Notes: a model not told the origin generated them from the letters alone. A stretch of 64,000 nucleotides of DNA from JACMNW01 sp031402355 (GCA_031402355.1 JANNSG010000136.1:9117-73116), one strand, 5' to 3'. Shown: positions 52,687-62,170, numbered from the stretch's first letter. Numbers and translations are program-made.

Positions 52687-53369
52687 CCCGGCTGGCCGCC
52701 GTTCTGGTCCGGGCCGCTGTTTGGTTGGCTGTTTTGCTGGCCGGACCTGCCACGGCCCAGGAATTTGTTGCCACCAATACCCGGCTATCTGACGAAGATT
52801 TTTACCGGTTGGTGTCTTGCGGGGCCCCACCTGCGGGGGACTGCCAGAAAGACATTGTCCGCTGGTCACCGAAAGCCGCACGCAATGTGACGCTGGGCAT
52901 CGTGCAGATCGCCGACGGCTATCCCGCCGATCTGTTGGCCAAGATAGACGCCGCCCTGGACCGGGCGATTGGCGAAGTGAACAGCGCAGGCGCGGGCCTT
53001 CGGTTGTCGCGGTCAGAACAAGCAACCGTCCCCGACATCGGCCTGCATCTTCTCAGCATCGTTGAAGGCGATGAAATCACCGGGACTGACCTTTATCCGC
53101 TGGACGGCGCGCGCATCGAGGCCGCCAAGGCACAGCTTTGGTGGCGCGCCAATCGCAGCCTGATCAAGGGTGCGATCGTTTTTGGCCGCGATATCGACCC
53201 CGATGAAATAGCCTCGATCATGCTGGAAGAAGTCACCCAGACCATGGGGCTGCTGACCGATGTCGGCGGAAGCTACTACGAAAGCAGATCCATATTCTCA
53301 GAAACCAGCAATCGCTTGACGCAGCTTGGACGGCAAGATGTGATGGCACTGCGACGCCACTATCCATGA
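52683..53369 (+). CDS. DUF2927 exported protein
   Basis: A 228-residue protein with a signal peptide (about 1-25, ending ATA-QEF) and a mature domain with two Cys (VSCGAPP, GDCQKDI) that fits DUF2927. The motif MLEEVTQTMGLLTD suggests a metalloprotease-like remnant, but no full HExxH is seen. The GTG start overlaps the mtnP stop (GTGA), so it is coupled to that gene. Confidence 0.75.
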   Translation: MTRLAAVLVRAAVWLAVLLAGPATAQEFVATNTRLSDEDFYRLVSCGAPPAGDCQKDIVRWSPKAARNVTLGIVQIADGYPADLLAKIDAALDRAIGEVNSAGAGLRLSRSEQATVPDIGLHLLSIVEGDEITGTDLYPLDGARIEAAKAQLWWRANRSLIKGAIVFGRDIDPDEIASIMLEEVTQTMGLLTDVGGSYYESRSIFSETSNRLTQLGRQDVMALRRHYP

Positions 53370-53390
53370 TCGAAACAGGGTTCAAAACCG

Positions 53391-53924
53391 ATGAAGAAAA
53401 CCGTCAAGGACTATATCCGCACCATCGTCGATTTCCCGCATGACGGGATCTTGTTTCGCGATGTGACGACGCTGTTTGCAGATGCGCGCGGGTTTCGCAT
53501 GGCCATTGATCAATTGCTGACCCCTTATGCCGGCCTCAGGATCGACAAGGTCGCGGGGTTGGAAGCGCGCGGTTTCATTCTGGGGGGGGCCGTCGCGCAT
53601 CAATTGTCCACCGGCTTTGTGCCGATCCGCAAGAAAGGCAAGCTGCCCGGCCGCACCATCGCGCAGTCCTATACCCTCGAATACGGCGAAGCGGTGGTCG
53701 AGGTGCATGATGATGCGTTGCAACCGGGCGAGAAAGTCTTGCTGGTCGATGATCTTCTGGCCACCGGCGGCACCGCCGAAGCCGGCATCCGGCTGATCGA
53801 GCGGCTTGGCGGCCAGATCATCGGCTGCGCCTTTGTCGTCGATCTTCCCGATCTGGGCGGGCGCCAGCGGCTTGAGGCGATGGGCATGGACGTGCATGCG
53901 CTTTGTGCGTTTGAGGGCCACTGA
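53391..53924 (+). CDS. apt: Adenine phosphoribosyltransferase
   Basis: Apt converts adenine and PRPP to AMP. The 177-residue protein starts VKDYIRTIVDFPHDGILFRD, has GLEARGFILGG and the PRPP loop VLLVDDLLATGGTAEAG (about 120-137). The length is normal. It ends a three-gene run with mtnP and the DUF2927 gene, which makes sense as methylthioadenosine salvage. Confidence 0.95.
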   Translation: MKKTVKDYIRTIVDFPHDGILFRDVTTLFADARGFRMAIDQLLTPYAGLRIDKVAGLEARGFILGGAVAHQLSTGFVPIRKKGKLPGRTIAQSYTLEYGEAVVEVHDDALQPGEKVLLVDDLLATGGTAEAGIRLIERLGGQIIGCAFVVDLPDLGGRQRLEAMGMDVHALCAFEGH

Positions 53925-53959
53925 CCCTGCCACCCGGCCCCCGACCAGCCCCACGACAG

Positions 53960-53981
53960 TTTCATTTTGGCAAAAATATCC
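53960..53981 (-). repeat. Dispersed 22-base repeat, copy 2
   Basis: On the minus strand GGATATTTTTGCCAAAATGAAA, matching 39724-39745 at 20 of 22 positions. It lies just after the apt stop. Confidence 0.55.
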
Positions 53982-53991
53982 GACGGGGTGT

Positions 53992-54014
53992 CTGAGGGGT
54001 GTCAAACCCCTCAG
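53992..54014. repeat. Inverted repeat after apt
   Basis: CTGAGGGGT and ACCCCTCAG form a perfect 9-base inverted repeat with a 5-base loop. No T tract follows, so it is more likely an mRNA end-stabilising hairpin than an intrinsic terminator. Confidence 0.5.
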
Positions 54015-54153
54015 CCGTGCCGGCAAGGGGCGGAATTTGCCGCATGGCTGCGCGCAACGTTTTCTTAAGGGAATCACTTTAACCATGACACCATCAGGTT
54101 CACCCAACCTGAACGGGCGCTGCTTGCACCACGTGACCCAACTCGACCCCCAG

Positions 54154-54183
54154 CCCCGCCGGTACACCCCGGCGGGGCATTTT
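54154..54183 (+). terminator. Intrinsic terminator downstream of apt
   Basis: CCCCGCCGG and CCGGCGGGG pair perfectly over 9 bases with the loop TACACC, followed by CATTTT. It points in the plus direction, 230 bases after apt. Confidence 0.65.
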
Positions 54184-54253
54184 CCGCCGCTCTGGCCACC
54201 CACACCAAAGCCGCAGGCCGGGGCCTCAATGGCCCCAAGGGCGGCCCCCCCCT

Positions 54254-55669
54254 TCAGGTCAAACGCAACACCGCCCCCGGGTTCATAATGCCCCGCGGGT
54301 CGAGGGCCGCCTTTACGGCCCGCATCGCCGCCAGTTTTACCGGGTCGCCGTAACGCTCCAGATCGGCCACTTTCAGCCGCCCGATGCCATGTTCAGCAGA
54401 AACCGAGCCACCAAGCGCATGCACCAGATCATGCACACAGGTCTTGATCGCGTCGCGCTGGCTTTCATGGTCAGCACGGGTTTTTCCCTTTTGCGGGAAC
54501 ACGTTATAATGCAGATTGCCGTCGCCCAGATGACCAAAGCAATTGATCCGAAAATCCCCCAACCCGGCCAAGGCCGCCCCGGCACGGGGAATGAAACCCG
54601 CTATTTCGCCAAGCGGCAGTGATATGTCATGCGATGAGATTGCCCCGATTTTCCGGTTGGCAAGCGGAATGGCCTCTCTGAGCGCCCAGAACTGGCCCCG
54701 CTCTGCCAGCGATTGCGCAATCACCCCGTCGCTGATCAGGCCCTGCGCCAATCCTGCTTCAAACAACCCGGCCAGTGCCTCGGGCGCCGATTGCCCCGCA
54801 CCCAGACCCAGTTCGACCAGCACCATCCAATCGGGCGCCTGCGCAAAGGGTTGCCGCACCTCGGGCATGGTTTCGGACAGAAATTCCAGCCCCCGACGCG
54901 CAATCAACTCAAACGCCGAAATACCGCCGCCAAGCCGAGCCTGTGCCAGTGCCAGCAATTCCAACGCCGCCGCCGGCCCGGGCACCACCAGAAACGCAGC
55001 CCCTTGTTCGGCAGGCACCGGATACAGCCGCAGACTGGCCGCCGTGATCACGCCCAGCGTGCCCTCGGATCCGATCAGAAGATTGCGCAGATCGTAGCCG
55101 GTATTGTCCTTGCGCAGCCGCTTCAGCCCGTGCCAGACTTCACCGTTTGGCAACACCACCTCCAGCCCAAGGCACAGATCGCGGGCATTGCCATAGCGCA
55201 GCACAGTCACGCCGCCCGCATTGGTGGCAAGGGTGCCGCCGATGCAGGCAGACCCTTCAGAAGCCAGCGACAACGGAAACAAACGGCCCACTGCCGTGGC
55301 TGCCGCCTGAACATCCGCCAAAATCGCCCCCGCTTCGGCCACAAGTACATTTTCGTCGGGGTAGACGGCGCGGATCGCGGACATGCGTTCCAGCGACAGG
55401 ATCAGCGGCGCCGTCCCTGCTGGCATCACCTGTCCGCCGACCAGTCCGGTGCCGCCACCCCATGGCACGACGCCGACACCGGCCAGGTTGCAAGCGCGCA
55501 CGATCACCGCGACCTCGTCCACCGACCCTGGACGCGCCAAAACCGTCGCCTGCCCGCGCCAACGGCTGCGCGGCTCTTCCAGATGGCGCGGTTCTGGCGC
55601 AGATATGCATCCCTGCGGCAGCAGGCTGGCCAGATGGGAAGCAAAAGCCGCATCGGCGGGGTTCAGCAT
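54254..55669 (-). CDS. FAD-linked oxidase (GlcD/D-lactate dehydrogenase type)
   Basis: A 471-residue FAD enzyme of the PCMH/4 superfamily: VPWGGGTGLVGGQ, GGTLATNAGGVTVLRYGN, DLRNLLIGSEGTLGVIT for FAD binding and the C-terminal NCFGHLGDGNLHYN and GGSVSAEHGIGRLK. The family oxidises D-2-hydroxy acids such as D-lactate, glycolate or D-2-hydroxyglutarate. No other Glc subunits lie nearby. It starts 9 bases after the GNAT gene stop. Confidence 0.9.
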   Translation of the reverse strand: MLNPADAAFASHLASLLPQGCISAPEPRHLEEPRSRWRGQATVLARPGSVDEVAVIVRACNLAGVGVVPWGGGTGLVGGQVMPAGTAPLILSLERMSAIRAVYPDENVLVAEAGAILADVQAAATAVGRLFPLSLASEGSACIGGTLATNAGGVTVLRYGNARDLCLGLEVVLPNGEVWHGLKRLRKDNTGYDLRNLLIGSEGTLGVITAASLRLYPVPAEQGAAFLVVPGPAAALELLALAQARLGGGISAFELIARRGLEFLSETMPEVRQPFAQAPDWMVLVELGLGAGQSAPEALAGLFEAGLAQGLISDGVIAQSLAERGQFWALREAIPLANRKIGAISSHDISLPLGEIAGFIPRAGAALAGLGDFRINCFGHLGDGNLHYNVFPQKGKTRADHESQRDAIKTCVHDLVHALGGSVSAEHGIGRLKVADLERYGDPVKLAAMRAVKAALDPRGIMNPGAVLRLT

Positions 55670-55678
55670 GGCATTTTT

Positions 55679-56263
55679 CTACCCCGTTTCCGTCTTGCCG
55701 CGCCGGTCAGACCGCAGGTTGGCGTAAAGCACATGGTTGCGCCAGCGACCGTTGATCTGCAAATAGCTTTGCGCGACGCCTTCGTATTTGAAACCGGTTT
55801 TTTCAAGCACACCGCGCGACGCGGCATTGCCGGGCAGACAGGCAGCCTCGATCCGGCTGAGATCGAGATGCTCAAACGCATGGTGCACCACCGCTTCGAT
55901 CGCCTCGCGCATATAGCCTTGCCGGGCATGTTCGGCCCCGATCCAATAGCCAAGGGTTCCCGCCTGCGCCGGGCCACGGCGAATATTGTCCAGTGTGATC
56001 GCCCCAAGCAGTACACTGTCACCGCGCCGGAAGATCATCAACGGCAGTGCCGTGCCCTGCGTCTCGGCCCGCGTGGCCCAATAGACACGGTTGGTAAAGG
56101 CACGCCGGGACAAATGATCCTGTGCCCAGACCGGTTCCCAGGGGCGCAGAAACTCGGCGCTTTTTTCACGCAGTTCTGCCCAGGCCCGCCAATCGCCATG
56201 TTGCGGCAAACGCAGGGTCAGTCTGTCGGCCTCGACCCGGGTCTTGCGCCGCAGTCCAAGCAT
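55679..56263 (-). CDS. RimJ/RimL-type N-acetyltransferase
   Basis: A 194-residue GNAT protein: VEADRLTLRLPQHGDWRAW at the N-terminus, GTLGYWIGAEHARQGYMREAIEAV for acetyl-CoA binding and ASRGVLEKTGFKYEGVAQSYL at the end, typical of the RimJ/RimL group that acetylates protein N-termini or small amines. Its first base overlaps the M16 stop. Confidence 0.9.
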   Translation of the reverse strand: MLGLRRKTRVEADRLTLRLPQHGDWRAWAELREKSAEFLRPWEPVWAQDHLSRRAFTNRVYWATRAETQGTALPLMIFRRGDSVLLGAITLDNIRRGPAQAGTLGYWIGAEHARQGYMREAIEAVVHHAFEHLDLSRIEAACLPGNAASRGVLEKTGFKYEGVAQSYLQINGRWRNHVLYANLRSDRRGKTETG

Positions 56264-57522
56264 TACGCCAGCAGACTTTTGCGCATTGCCTCCAGCCCGG
56301 GGGCCTTGCCCACCGGGCCATAAAGCGCCAATGCCGCCCGCGAGCTGGCCATTTCCCCGGCATAGCGGCGCACATCCGGGGTGCCGACCGCGTCAATGCG
56401 CGCCACGGTTTCCGCCACATCGGGCACCCGGCCCCAGATCGCCAGCAACCGCGCCAGCCGTTCGGCGCGCGACGACGGGCTTTCCAGCCCCATCAGCAGC
56501 CCCGCCTTCAACTGCGCCCGTGCGCGCGCCACTTCGGCATCTGACATGTCATCTGCAGCACGGCGCAATTCATCTGCGGTCAGCTGCATCAGGTCAGATA
56601 TTTCATCCTCGGATGTGCCTGCATAGATGGTGATCTGGCCGGTATCCTCATAGGCCCCGCTCTGCGCGAAAATCGAATAGCAAAGACCACGCTCTTCCCG
56701 GATTTTCTGAAACAGCCGGCTCGACATGCCGCCACCCAAGGCAGTGGCATATATCTGCGCCGCATAGACATCCGGTGCGCGGTAATTCGGGCTTTCGAAC
56801 GCCAGCGCGAAATGCACCTGTTCAAGATCCTTGACCTCGCGCCGCTCCAGCCCGCCAAAGGCTGCAAGCTGCACCGATGGCGCGCCAACCGGCTTCAGAT
56901 CGCCGAACATTTCGGTGGCCTGGGCGACAATTGCGTCATGGTCCACGCCACCTGCCGCAGCCAGGATCATCTGGTCGGGGCCGTAATGTTCGGCGACAAA
57001 CCGGGTCAGGTCTTCGCGCTTGAACCCCTGCACCCGCTCTGCAGGCCCCAGAATGGTGCGCCCGAAGGGTTGGTCAGGGTAACTCGCCTCTTGCAGCCAG
57101 TCGAAAATGATATCATCGGGCGTGTCCAGCGACTGGCCGATTTCCTGCAAGATCACGTGGCGTTCCACCTCGATCTCACGCTCATCAAACACCGGGTTCA
57201 GCACGATGTCGGAAATCACGTCCAGCGCTAGCCCGACATCCGCCGACAAGACCCGCGCATAATAGGCGGTCATTTCCTTTGACGTATAGGCGTTGATATA
57301 GCCGCCAACGTCTTCAATTTCTTCGGCAATCCGCAAGGCTGACCGTTTCTTGGTGCCTTTGAAGGCCATATGTTCCAGAAAATGCGCGATGCCGTTTTGT
57401 TCAGCCCGTTCATGCCGCCCGCCTGCCGTCACCCAGATGCCGACAGAGGCCGACATCAGCCCCGGCATGTGTTCGGTGACAATGCGAAACCCGTTTGGCA
57501 GCGTGTCAAGGCGAAGCGTCAA
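56263..57522 (-). CDS. M16-family zinc peptidase
   Basis: A 419-residue pitrilysin-type protein with the inverted zinc site HFLEHMAFKGT at about residues 47-57, Glu ligands further on (EIEDVGGYINAYTSKEMTAYYA), and a C-terminal half-domain (RIREERGLCYSIFA-like segment). The length is that of mitochondrial processing peptidase-like bacterial M16B proteases. It overlaps the thrC stop by four bases. Confidence 0.93.
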   Translation of the reverse strand: MTLRLDTLPNGFRIVTEHMPGLMSASVGIWVTAGGRHERAEQNGIAHFLEHMAFKGTKKRSALRIAEEIEDVGGYINAYTSKEMTAYYARVLSADVGLALDVISDIVLNPVFDEREIEVERHVILQEIGQSLDTPDDIIFDWLQEASYPDQPFGRTILGPAERVQGFKREDLTRFVAEHYGPDQMILAAAGGVDHDAIVAQATEMFGDLKPVGAPSVQLAAFGGLERREVKDLEQVHFALAFESPNYRAPDVYAAQIYATALGGGMSSRLFQKIREERGLCYSIFAQSGAYEDTGQITIYAGTSEDEISDLMQLTADELRRAADDMSDAEVARARAQLKAGLLMGLESPSSRAERLARLLAIWGRVPDVAETVARIDAVGTPDVRRYAGEMASSRAALALYGPVGKAPGLEAMRKSLLA

Positions 57523-58907
57523 TGGGCAATCCTTTCGCGGATAAGGCCCTGCAGGGCCCCCAGATCATTTGGCACGCGGGTCAGGCGCTCGGGGCGACTA
57601 TAAAGGTCCGCCATGCGGAAGGGCAAGGCTGGCCGCACACCCATCGCTGCCTCTACCGCATCGGGGAATTTCGCCGGATGTGCTGTGGCCAGCGTGATCA
57701 TCGGGGTGGCACTTTGATACGTCTGCGCCACATGCGCGCCAACGGCGGAATGCGGGCACAGAACCTCGCCTGTGGTGGTATGAAATTGCTTGATCGCGGC
57801 GTGGGTTTCATCTTCCGAACAGCGCCCCGACGCGAATGTTGTGCGCAGAAACTCCAGCGCGCCCTGGCTTATGCGGAAACCACCCTGTCCAAGTTCAGCC
57901 ATAAGGGCCGTCACCGCAGCCCCATCGCGGCCGTAGGCATCAAACAAAGCGCGCTCAAAGTTCGACGATACCTGAATGTCCATCGAAGGACTGATCGACG
58001 GCTTGACACCGTTGGTCGCGTAATCGCCAGTGCTGATCGCACGGTGCAAAATATCGTTCTGGTTGGTGGCGATCACCAGTTTCTCAATTGGCAGGCCCAT
58101 CTTGCGGGCAATGTGGCCTGCAAAAATGTCACCGAAATTTCCGGTCGGCACCGTGAAAGAAACCGCCCGATGCGGCGCACCAAGTGACACGGCAGAGCTG
58201 AAATAATACACCACCTGCGCCAGAACCCGTGCCCAGTTGATCGAATTCACACCCGCAAGCCGCACCCCATCGCGGAATGCAAAATCGTTGAACATATCCT
58301 TCACGCGGGCTTGGGCATCATCGAAATCACCATCCATCGCCAGCGCGTGAACATTGGCCTCGGACGGCGTGGTCATCTGCCGCCGCTGCACTTCGGACAC
58401 CCGGCCATGCGGATAGAGGATGAACAGATCGACATTGGACAGCCCGCGAAATGCCTCCATCGCCGCTGATCCGGTATCGCCCGAGGTGGCGCCGATTATG
58501 GTGATGCGCTGGCCGGTCTTGGCCAATGCCGCCTGCATCATCTGGCCGATCAACTGCATGGCAAAGTCTTTGAATGCCAACGTCGGGCCGTGAAACAGTT
58601 CCAGCAGAAAATGGTTTGCCCCCAGTTGCACCAGCGGCGCACGGGCGGCATGGCCAAAGCCCGCGTAGGCGGATGCAATCAGCCCACGGAATTCGTCGTC
58701 GCCAAATGTATCGCCCAAAAAGGGCCGCATCACCCGAAATGCGATATCCTCGTAAGTGAGCCCCGCCATGGCGGCGATTTCGGCGTGGCTTAGCGTGGGC
58801 ACCACTTCTGGCACATATAGCCCGCCGTCCCGCGCAAGCCCCGTCATCATCGCCTCACCAAAGGTCAGGATGGGGGCCGTCCCGCGGGTCGAGATATAGT
58901 GCATCAT
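57519..58907 (-). CDS. thrC: Threonine synthase
   Basis: ThrC converts O-phosphohomoserine to threonine with PLP. The 462-residue protein begins MHYISTRGTAPILTFGEAM and has the PLP-Lys motif FHGPTLAFKDFAMQLIG (about 110) and GATSGDTGSAAMEAF. VPTGNFGDIFAGHIA follows, all typical of the long bacterial class. It ends in overlap with the M16 peptidase gene, an order often found in Rhodobacterales. Confidence 0.96.
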   Translation of the reverse strand: MMHYISTRGTAPILTFGEAMMTGLARDGGLYVPEVVPTLSHAEIAAMAGLTYEDIAFRVMRPFLGDTFGDDEFRGLIASAYAGFGHAARAPLVQLGANHFLLELFHGPTLAFKDFAMQLIGQMMQAALAKTGQRITIIGATSGDTGSAAMEAFRGLSNVDLFILYPHGRVSEVQRRQMTTPSEANVHALAMDGDFDDAQARVKDMFNDFAFRDGVRLAGVNSINWARVLAQVVYYFSSAVSLGAPHRAVSFTVPTGNFGDIFAGHIARKMGLPIEKLVIATNQNDILHRAISTGDYATNGVKPSISPSMDIQVSSNFERALFDAYGRDGAAVTALMAELGQGGFRISQGALEFLRTTFASGRCSEDETHAAIKQFHTTTGEVLCPHSAVGAHVAQTYQSATPMITLATAHPAKFPDAVEAAMGVRPALPFRMADLYSRPERLTRVPNDLGALQGLIRERIAH

Positions 58908-58916
58908 ATCCTCAGT

Positions 58917-59594
58917 CTACGCCGTCTGTCGCCTGATACGCCACAAAAGCAGGGCCGTCATCCCCAACCACACCACTGCCAGCGAAAACCATGTGATCGC
59001 ATAGGTCAGATGGTCATTGGGAATGCTCGAAGTGTCCACCGGCAGCGGGCTAAGCACCGCAATGGCCGGATCAACGGACCTCGCCACCACAAGGATCTGT
59101 TCGGTGCCAAGCACATTCGCCATGCGTTCGACATCGCGCGCAAACCAGATATCGCGCAGCAGATCCGGCTCGGGTGTAAAGCGGTCTTTTTCGGCGGGCC
59201 AGTTCAGATTTCCGGTGATTGTCATCAGCCCGGATGGCCGCACGAAGTCACGATCCGCCTCCGCCACATAGCCCAGATCGACCATGATCTTGCGCGCATT
59301 TCCTGCCAGTTCGACCGCGCCGATAACCCGGTAGCCCGGCCCCGCCTGCCCCAGCCCGGTGATCACCAAAGCCTCGGGGCCAAGCAGCCGACCCTGCACG
59401 GTGACCGGCAGATAGATATCCTCTTGGGCAGAAACCGCGGCTGGCAGGTCCACTGGGGCGGCGGTAATCTTTGCATCAATTTTTGCGATGATCGCGGATT
59501 TCCACTCCAGCCGTTGCACCTGCCAGACGCCAAGGCCAAGCAATATACCGGCCCCCACAAGCCCCAGAAGCACTGGAAAGATCAGGCGACGCAT
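58917..59594 (-). CDS. SURF1-family cytochrome oxidase assembly protein
   Basis: A 225-residue membrane protein with one transmembrane helix at each end (about 4-22 and 195-215) and a periplasmic loop, the SURF1 layout. WQVQRLEWKSAIIAKID follows the first helix and the C-terminus shows NDHLTYAITWFSLAVVW, both family marks. It supplies heme a to subunit I and lies downstream of ctaE. Confidence 0.92.
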   Translation of the reverse strand: MRRLIFPVLLGLVGAGILLGLGVWQVQRLEWKSAIIAKIDAKITAAPVDLPAAVSAQEDIYLPVTVQGRLLGPEALVITGLGQAGPGYRVIGAVELAGNARKIMVDLGYVAEADRDFVRPSGLMTITGNLNWPAEKDRFTPEPDLLRDIWFARDVERMANVLGTEQILVVARSVDPAIAVLSPLPVDTSSIPNDHLTYAITWFSLAVVWLGMTALLLWRIRRQTA

Positions 59595-59647
59595 TGTTTG
59601 CTTCCCTCAATCCGCCCCTTGGCCAAGCCGATGGGGGGCAAAGGCGA

Positions 59648-60448
59648 TTATTGGCCCCAAACGTAGATGGCGGCAAACAGGAACAGCCAGACCACATCGA
59701 CGAAATGCCAATACCAAGCGGCGGCTTCGAAACCGATATGGCGTTCCGGGGTGAAATGCCCTTTCAGCGCGCGAAACAGGCAGACGGCCAGAAAGATCGT
59801 GCCAATGAAAACATGAAAGCCGTGAAACCCTGTCGCCATAAAGAATGACGCGCCGTAGATATTGCCGGCAAATCCAAAGGTCGCATGGCTGTATTCGTAG
59901 ATCTGGAACACTGTGAACAAGGCGCCAAGCACGATCGCCAGGATCAAGCCATTCACCAGGTCTTTGCGATTGTTTTCATGCACAAGCGCGTGGTGCGCCC
60001 AAGTAGCAGCCGCCCCTGAACACAGCAAGATCAGCGTGTTGATCAACGGCAGATGCCAGGGATCAAAGGTTTCGATCCCGGCCGGCGGCCAGATGCCGTC
60101 GATCGCCGGGCTTTGCGGCCCCATCGGATACAGCGCGTGCTTGAAGAACGTCCAGAACCAGGCCGAAAAGAACATCACTTCAGACATGATGAACATGATG
60201 AAGCCGTAGCGCAGCCCGATACTGACCACCGGGGTGTGATCGCCAACATGGGATTCCGCGATCACATCGGACCACCAGGCGAACATCACATAAAGCACAA
60301 CCGCAAGACCGATCAGCGCCAGCCATGGCCCTGATCCATGCATCCACAGCACCGCCCCGAAAAACATGATAAAACCACCCAGCGCGCCAAGAAACGGCCA
60401 GATCGACGGCGGCAGAATGTGATAGTCGTGGTTCTTGGCATGGGCCAT
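59648..60448 (-). CDS. ctaE: Cytochrome c oxidase subunit III
   Basis: A 266-residue protein with seven hydrophobic helices. MAHAKNHDYHILPPSIWPF at the start, FIMSEVMFFSAWFWTFF and HGFHVFIGTIFLAVCLFR are conserved subunit III segments, and the end AAAWYWHFVDVVWLFLF is characteristic. It is part of the aa3 oxidase; subunit I (ctaD) is not in the window. Confidence 0.97.
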   Translation of the reverse strand: MAHAKNHDYHILPPSIWPFLGALGGFIMFFGAVLWMHGSGPWLALIGLAVVLYVMFAWWSDVIAESHVGDHTPVVSIGLRYGFIMFIMSEVMFFSAWFWTFFKHALYPMGPQSPAIDGIWPPAGIETFDPWHLPLINTLILLCSGAAATWAHHALVHENNRKDLVNGLILAIVLGALFTVFQIYEYSHATFGFAGNIYGASFFMATGFHGFHVFIGTIFLAVCLFRALKGHFTPERHIGFEAAAWYWHFVDVVWLFLFAAIYVWGQ

Positions 60449-60471
60449 GGTGCGGTGTTCCCTCGTTTTCG

Positions 60472-61050
60472 TCAGTTTACAGCGCCAGCTTGCGCCGGGG
60501 CAAGGGCTGCTTGCGGTTCAGGCAGCCCGGATTCATAAAATGTATAGGACAAGGTGATCTCTGAGAGATATTTACCCTCAGGATCGTCAACAATGGCCGG
60601 ATCGACATAGAAACTGACCGGCATCTGCACTGTTTCGCCCGGCTGCAGCACCTGCATCTCAAAGCAGAAACAGGCGATCTTGGTAAAATACCCGCCCGCT
60701 GCATAGGGAAACACGTTAAAGCTGGCGGTGCCCGCAACAACGCGGTCGGTCGGATTATGTGCTACGAAAAACGCCAGCCCGGTCTCACCGATCTTCAGGG
60801 TCATAGAGGGCACTTCGGGCTTGAAATCCCACGGCATGCCCGCCGCAAGCGACGCGTCAAACCGCACCAGAATGGCCTTGTCGAGGATCAGATCAGACCC
60901 TTGGCTGGCCACCGAGGTGGTGCCTCCAAAGCCGGTGACCTTGCAAAACCAGTCGTAGAACGGCACGGCTGCAAAAGACAAGGATGCCATTGTCAATACA
61001 ACACCCGCCAACAACAGCGCCGTCTTGCGGATGGCTGCCGGGTTGGTCAT
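60472..61050 (-). CDS. ctaG: Cytochrome c oxidase assembly protein CtaG/Cox11
   Basis: CtaG delivers copper to the CuB site of subunit I. The 192-residue protein has one N-terminal helix, then VPFYDWFCKVTGFGGTT, and the copper-binding pair CFCFEMQVLQPGE in the periplasmic domain, with SLPVSFYVDP-type VSFYVDPAI at the end. The start overlaps the stop of the small gene upstream (ATGA). Confidence 0.96.
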   Translation of the reverse strand: MTNPAAIRKTALLLAGVVLTMASLSFAAVPFYDWFCKVTGFGGTTSVASQGSDLILDKAILVRFDASLAAGMPWDFKPEVPSMTLKIGETGLAFFVAHNPTDRVVAGTASFNVFPYAAGGYFTKIACFCFEMQVLQPGETVQMPVSFYVDPAIVDDPEGKYLSEITLSYTFYESGLPEPQAALAPAQAGAVN

Positions 61051-61238
61051 GGCGCCTTTACCTCGGGCGTTCCGGTCTGGCGCACGACGCCGTCAAAACC
61101 GCTTCGCTCGCCGATTGCAAGAACCTTGACCACGGTCAGACCAAAGACCAGCCCGACAAACAGCGCCAGCAGCAAGCCGACGCCCAGATTGCGGCCAAAC
61201 CGGCGCTTGTGCATGTCGTGTTCGGGACGAAACGACAT
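61047..61238 (-). CDS. Small membrane protein of the cytochrome oxidase operon
   Basis: A 63-residue protein with one helix (VGLLLALFVGLVFGLTVVKVL) and a short basic N-terminus (MSFRPEHDMHKRRFGRN). Its ATG overlaps the ctaB stop (TGATG) and its stop overlaps the ctaG start (ATGA), so it is coupled on both sides. A gene of this size and position is found between ctaB and ctaG in related bacteria, likely an assembly or accessory subunit. Confidence 0.82.
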   Translation of the reverse strand: MSFRPEHDMHKRRFGRNLGVGLLLALFVGLVFGLTVVKVLAIGERSGFDGVVRQTGTPEVKAP

Positions 61239-62170
61239 CACCAGCCCCCAAAACCGTAAGACCGCAGCGCCGCATCGGCCAGAAAAGCGGTAAAATGCAA
61301 GAACAGATAGTAAAGCGAAAACCGGAATACCGCCTTTTCGATGCGGTACTTGTCTGCCTCTGCCTGCGCCTCGTCGCGCCGCCAGATCCGCCAGGCACCG
61401 ATCAGGAACCAGCCGTTCAGCAGCACCGCCGCCACCAGCGTGACCGGCCCGCCGATTGCGGTAAACGCAGCCGCAATTCCCATCGGGGCCAGCAGGACCG
61501 TGTAGACCAGAATATGCGCCCGGGTTGATTTGCGACCATGCGTCACCGTCAGCATCGGCACTTTCGCATCCGAATAATCGGTCTTCATGAACAGCGCCAA
61601 GGCCCAGAAATGCGGCGGCGTCCACATGAAGATCAGCGCGAACATCAATGCGGATTCTACCGACACCCCGCCGGTGGCCACGGCCCAGCCGACCATCGGC
61701 GGAAACGCCCCAGCAGCCCCGCCGATCACGATGTTCTGCGGGGTCAGCCGTTTCAGCCACATCGAATAGACCACGACATAAAAGAAGATGGTGAAGGCCA
61801 GCAGCCCCGCTGCCACGAAATTCGACGCAAGACCCAGCATCACCACCGATATGCCGGAAAGCGCCATGCCGATGCCTAGCGCCTCGCCGGGGGCGACCCG
61901 ACCGGATGGCACGGGGCGACCCTTTGTGCGCTTCATCAATCCATCGATATCGGCGTCCCACCACATGTTCAGCGCCCCCGACGCGCCTGCGCCAAGGGCT
62001 ATGAACAGGATCGAGACGATCGCCACAAACGGATGCACCGGAACCGGGGCCACCAACAGGCCAACCAAGGCGGTGAACACCACCAAAGACATCACGCGCG
62101 GCTTCAACAGCTGCAGGTAATCACCAAAGCCGGCCTCTTTTGGCAAGGCGATGATCTGTGTGTCCGTCAT
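61238..62170 (-). CDS. ctaB: Protoheme IX farnesyltransferase
   Basis: CtaB makes heme O for the oxidase. The 310-residue UbiA-fold protein has about nine helices and the prenyl-diphosphate motif NMWWDADIDGLMKRTKGRP (about 68-86) plus a second loop YSDAKVPMLTVTHG. It lies between ctaC and the small ctaG-linked gene. Confidence 0.96.
   Translation of the reverse strand: MTDTQIIALPKEAGFGDYLQLLKPRVMSLVVFTALVGLLVAPVPVHPFVAIVSILFIALGAGASGALNMWWDADIDGLMKRTKGRPVPSGRVAPGEALGIGMALSGISVVMLGLASNFVAAGLLAFTIFFYVVVYSMWLKRLTPQNIVIGGAAGAFPPMVGWAVATGGVSVESALMFALIFMWTPPHFWALALFMKTDYSDAKVPMLTVTHGRKSTRAHILVYTVLLAPMGIAAAFTAIGGPVTLVAAVLLNGWFLIGAWRIWRRDEAQAEADKYRIEKAVFRFSLYYLFLHFTAFLADAALRSYGFGGW

Larger units (their letters stand above)
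53925..54253. other. Intergenic region between apt and the FAD oxidase gene
   Basis: It holds a dispersed repeat copy (53960-53981), an inverted repeat (53992-54014) and a terminator (54154-54183). Open frames inside it have no ribosome binding site. Confidence 0.6.

Noticed and set aside
54713..56323. Long plus-strand open frame opposite the FAD oxidase and acetyltransferase genes
   Set aside because: It crosses a gene boundary on the other strand and encodes His/Arg/Pro-rich sequence without domains.
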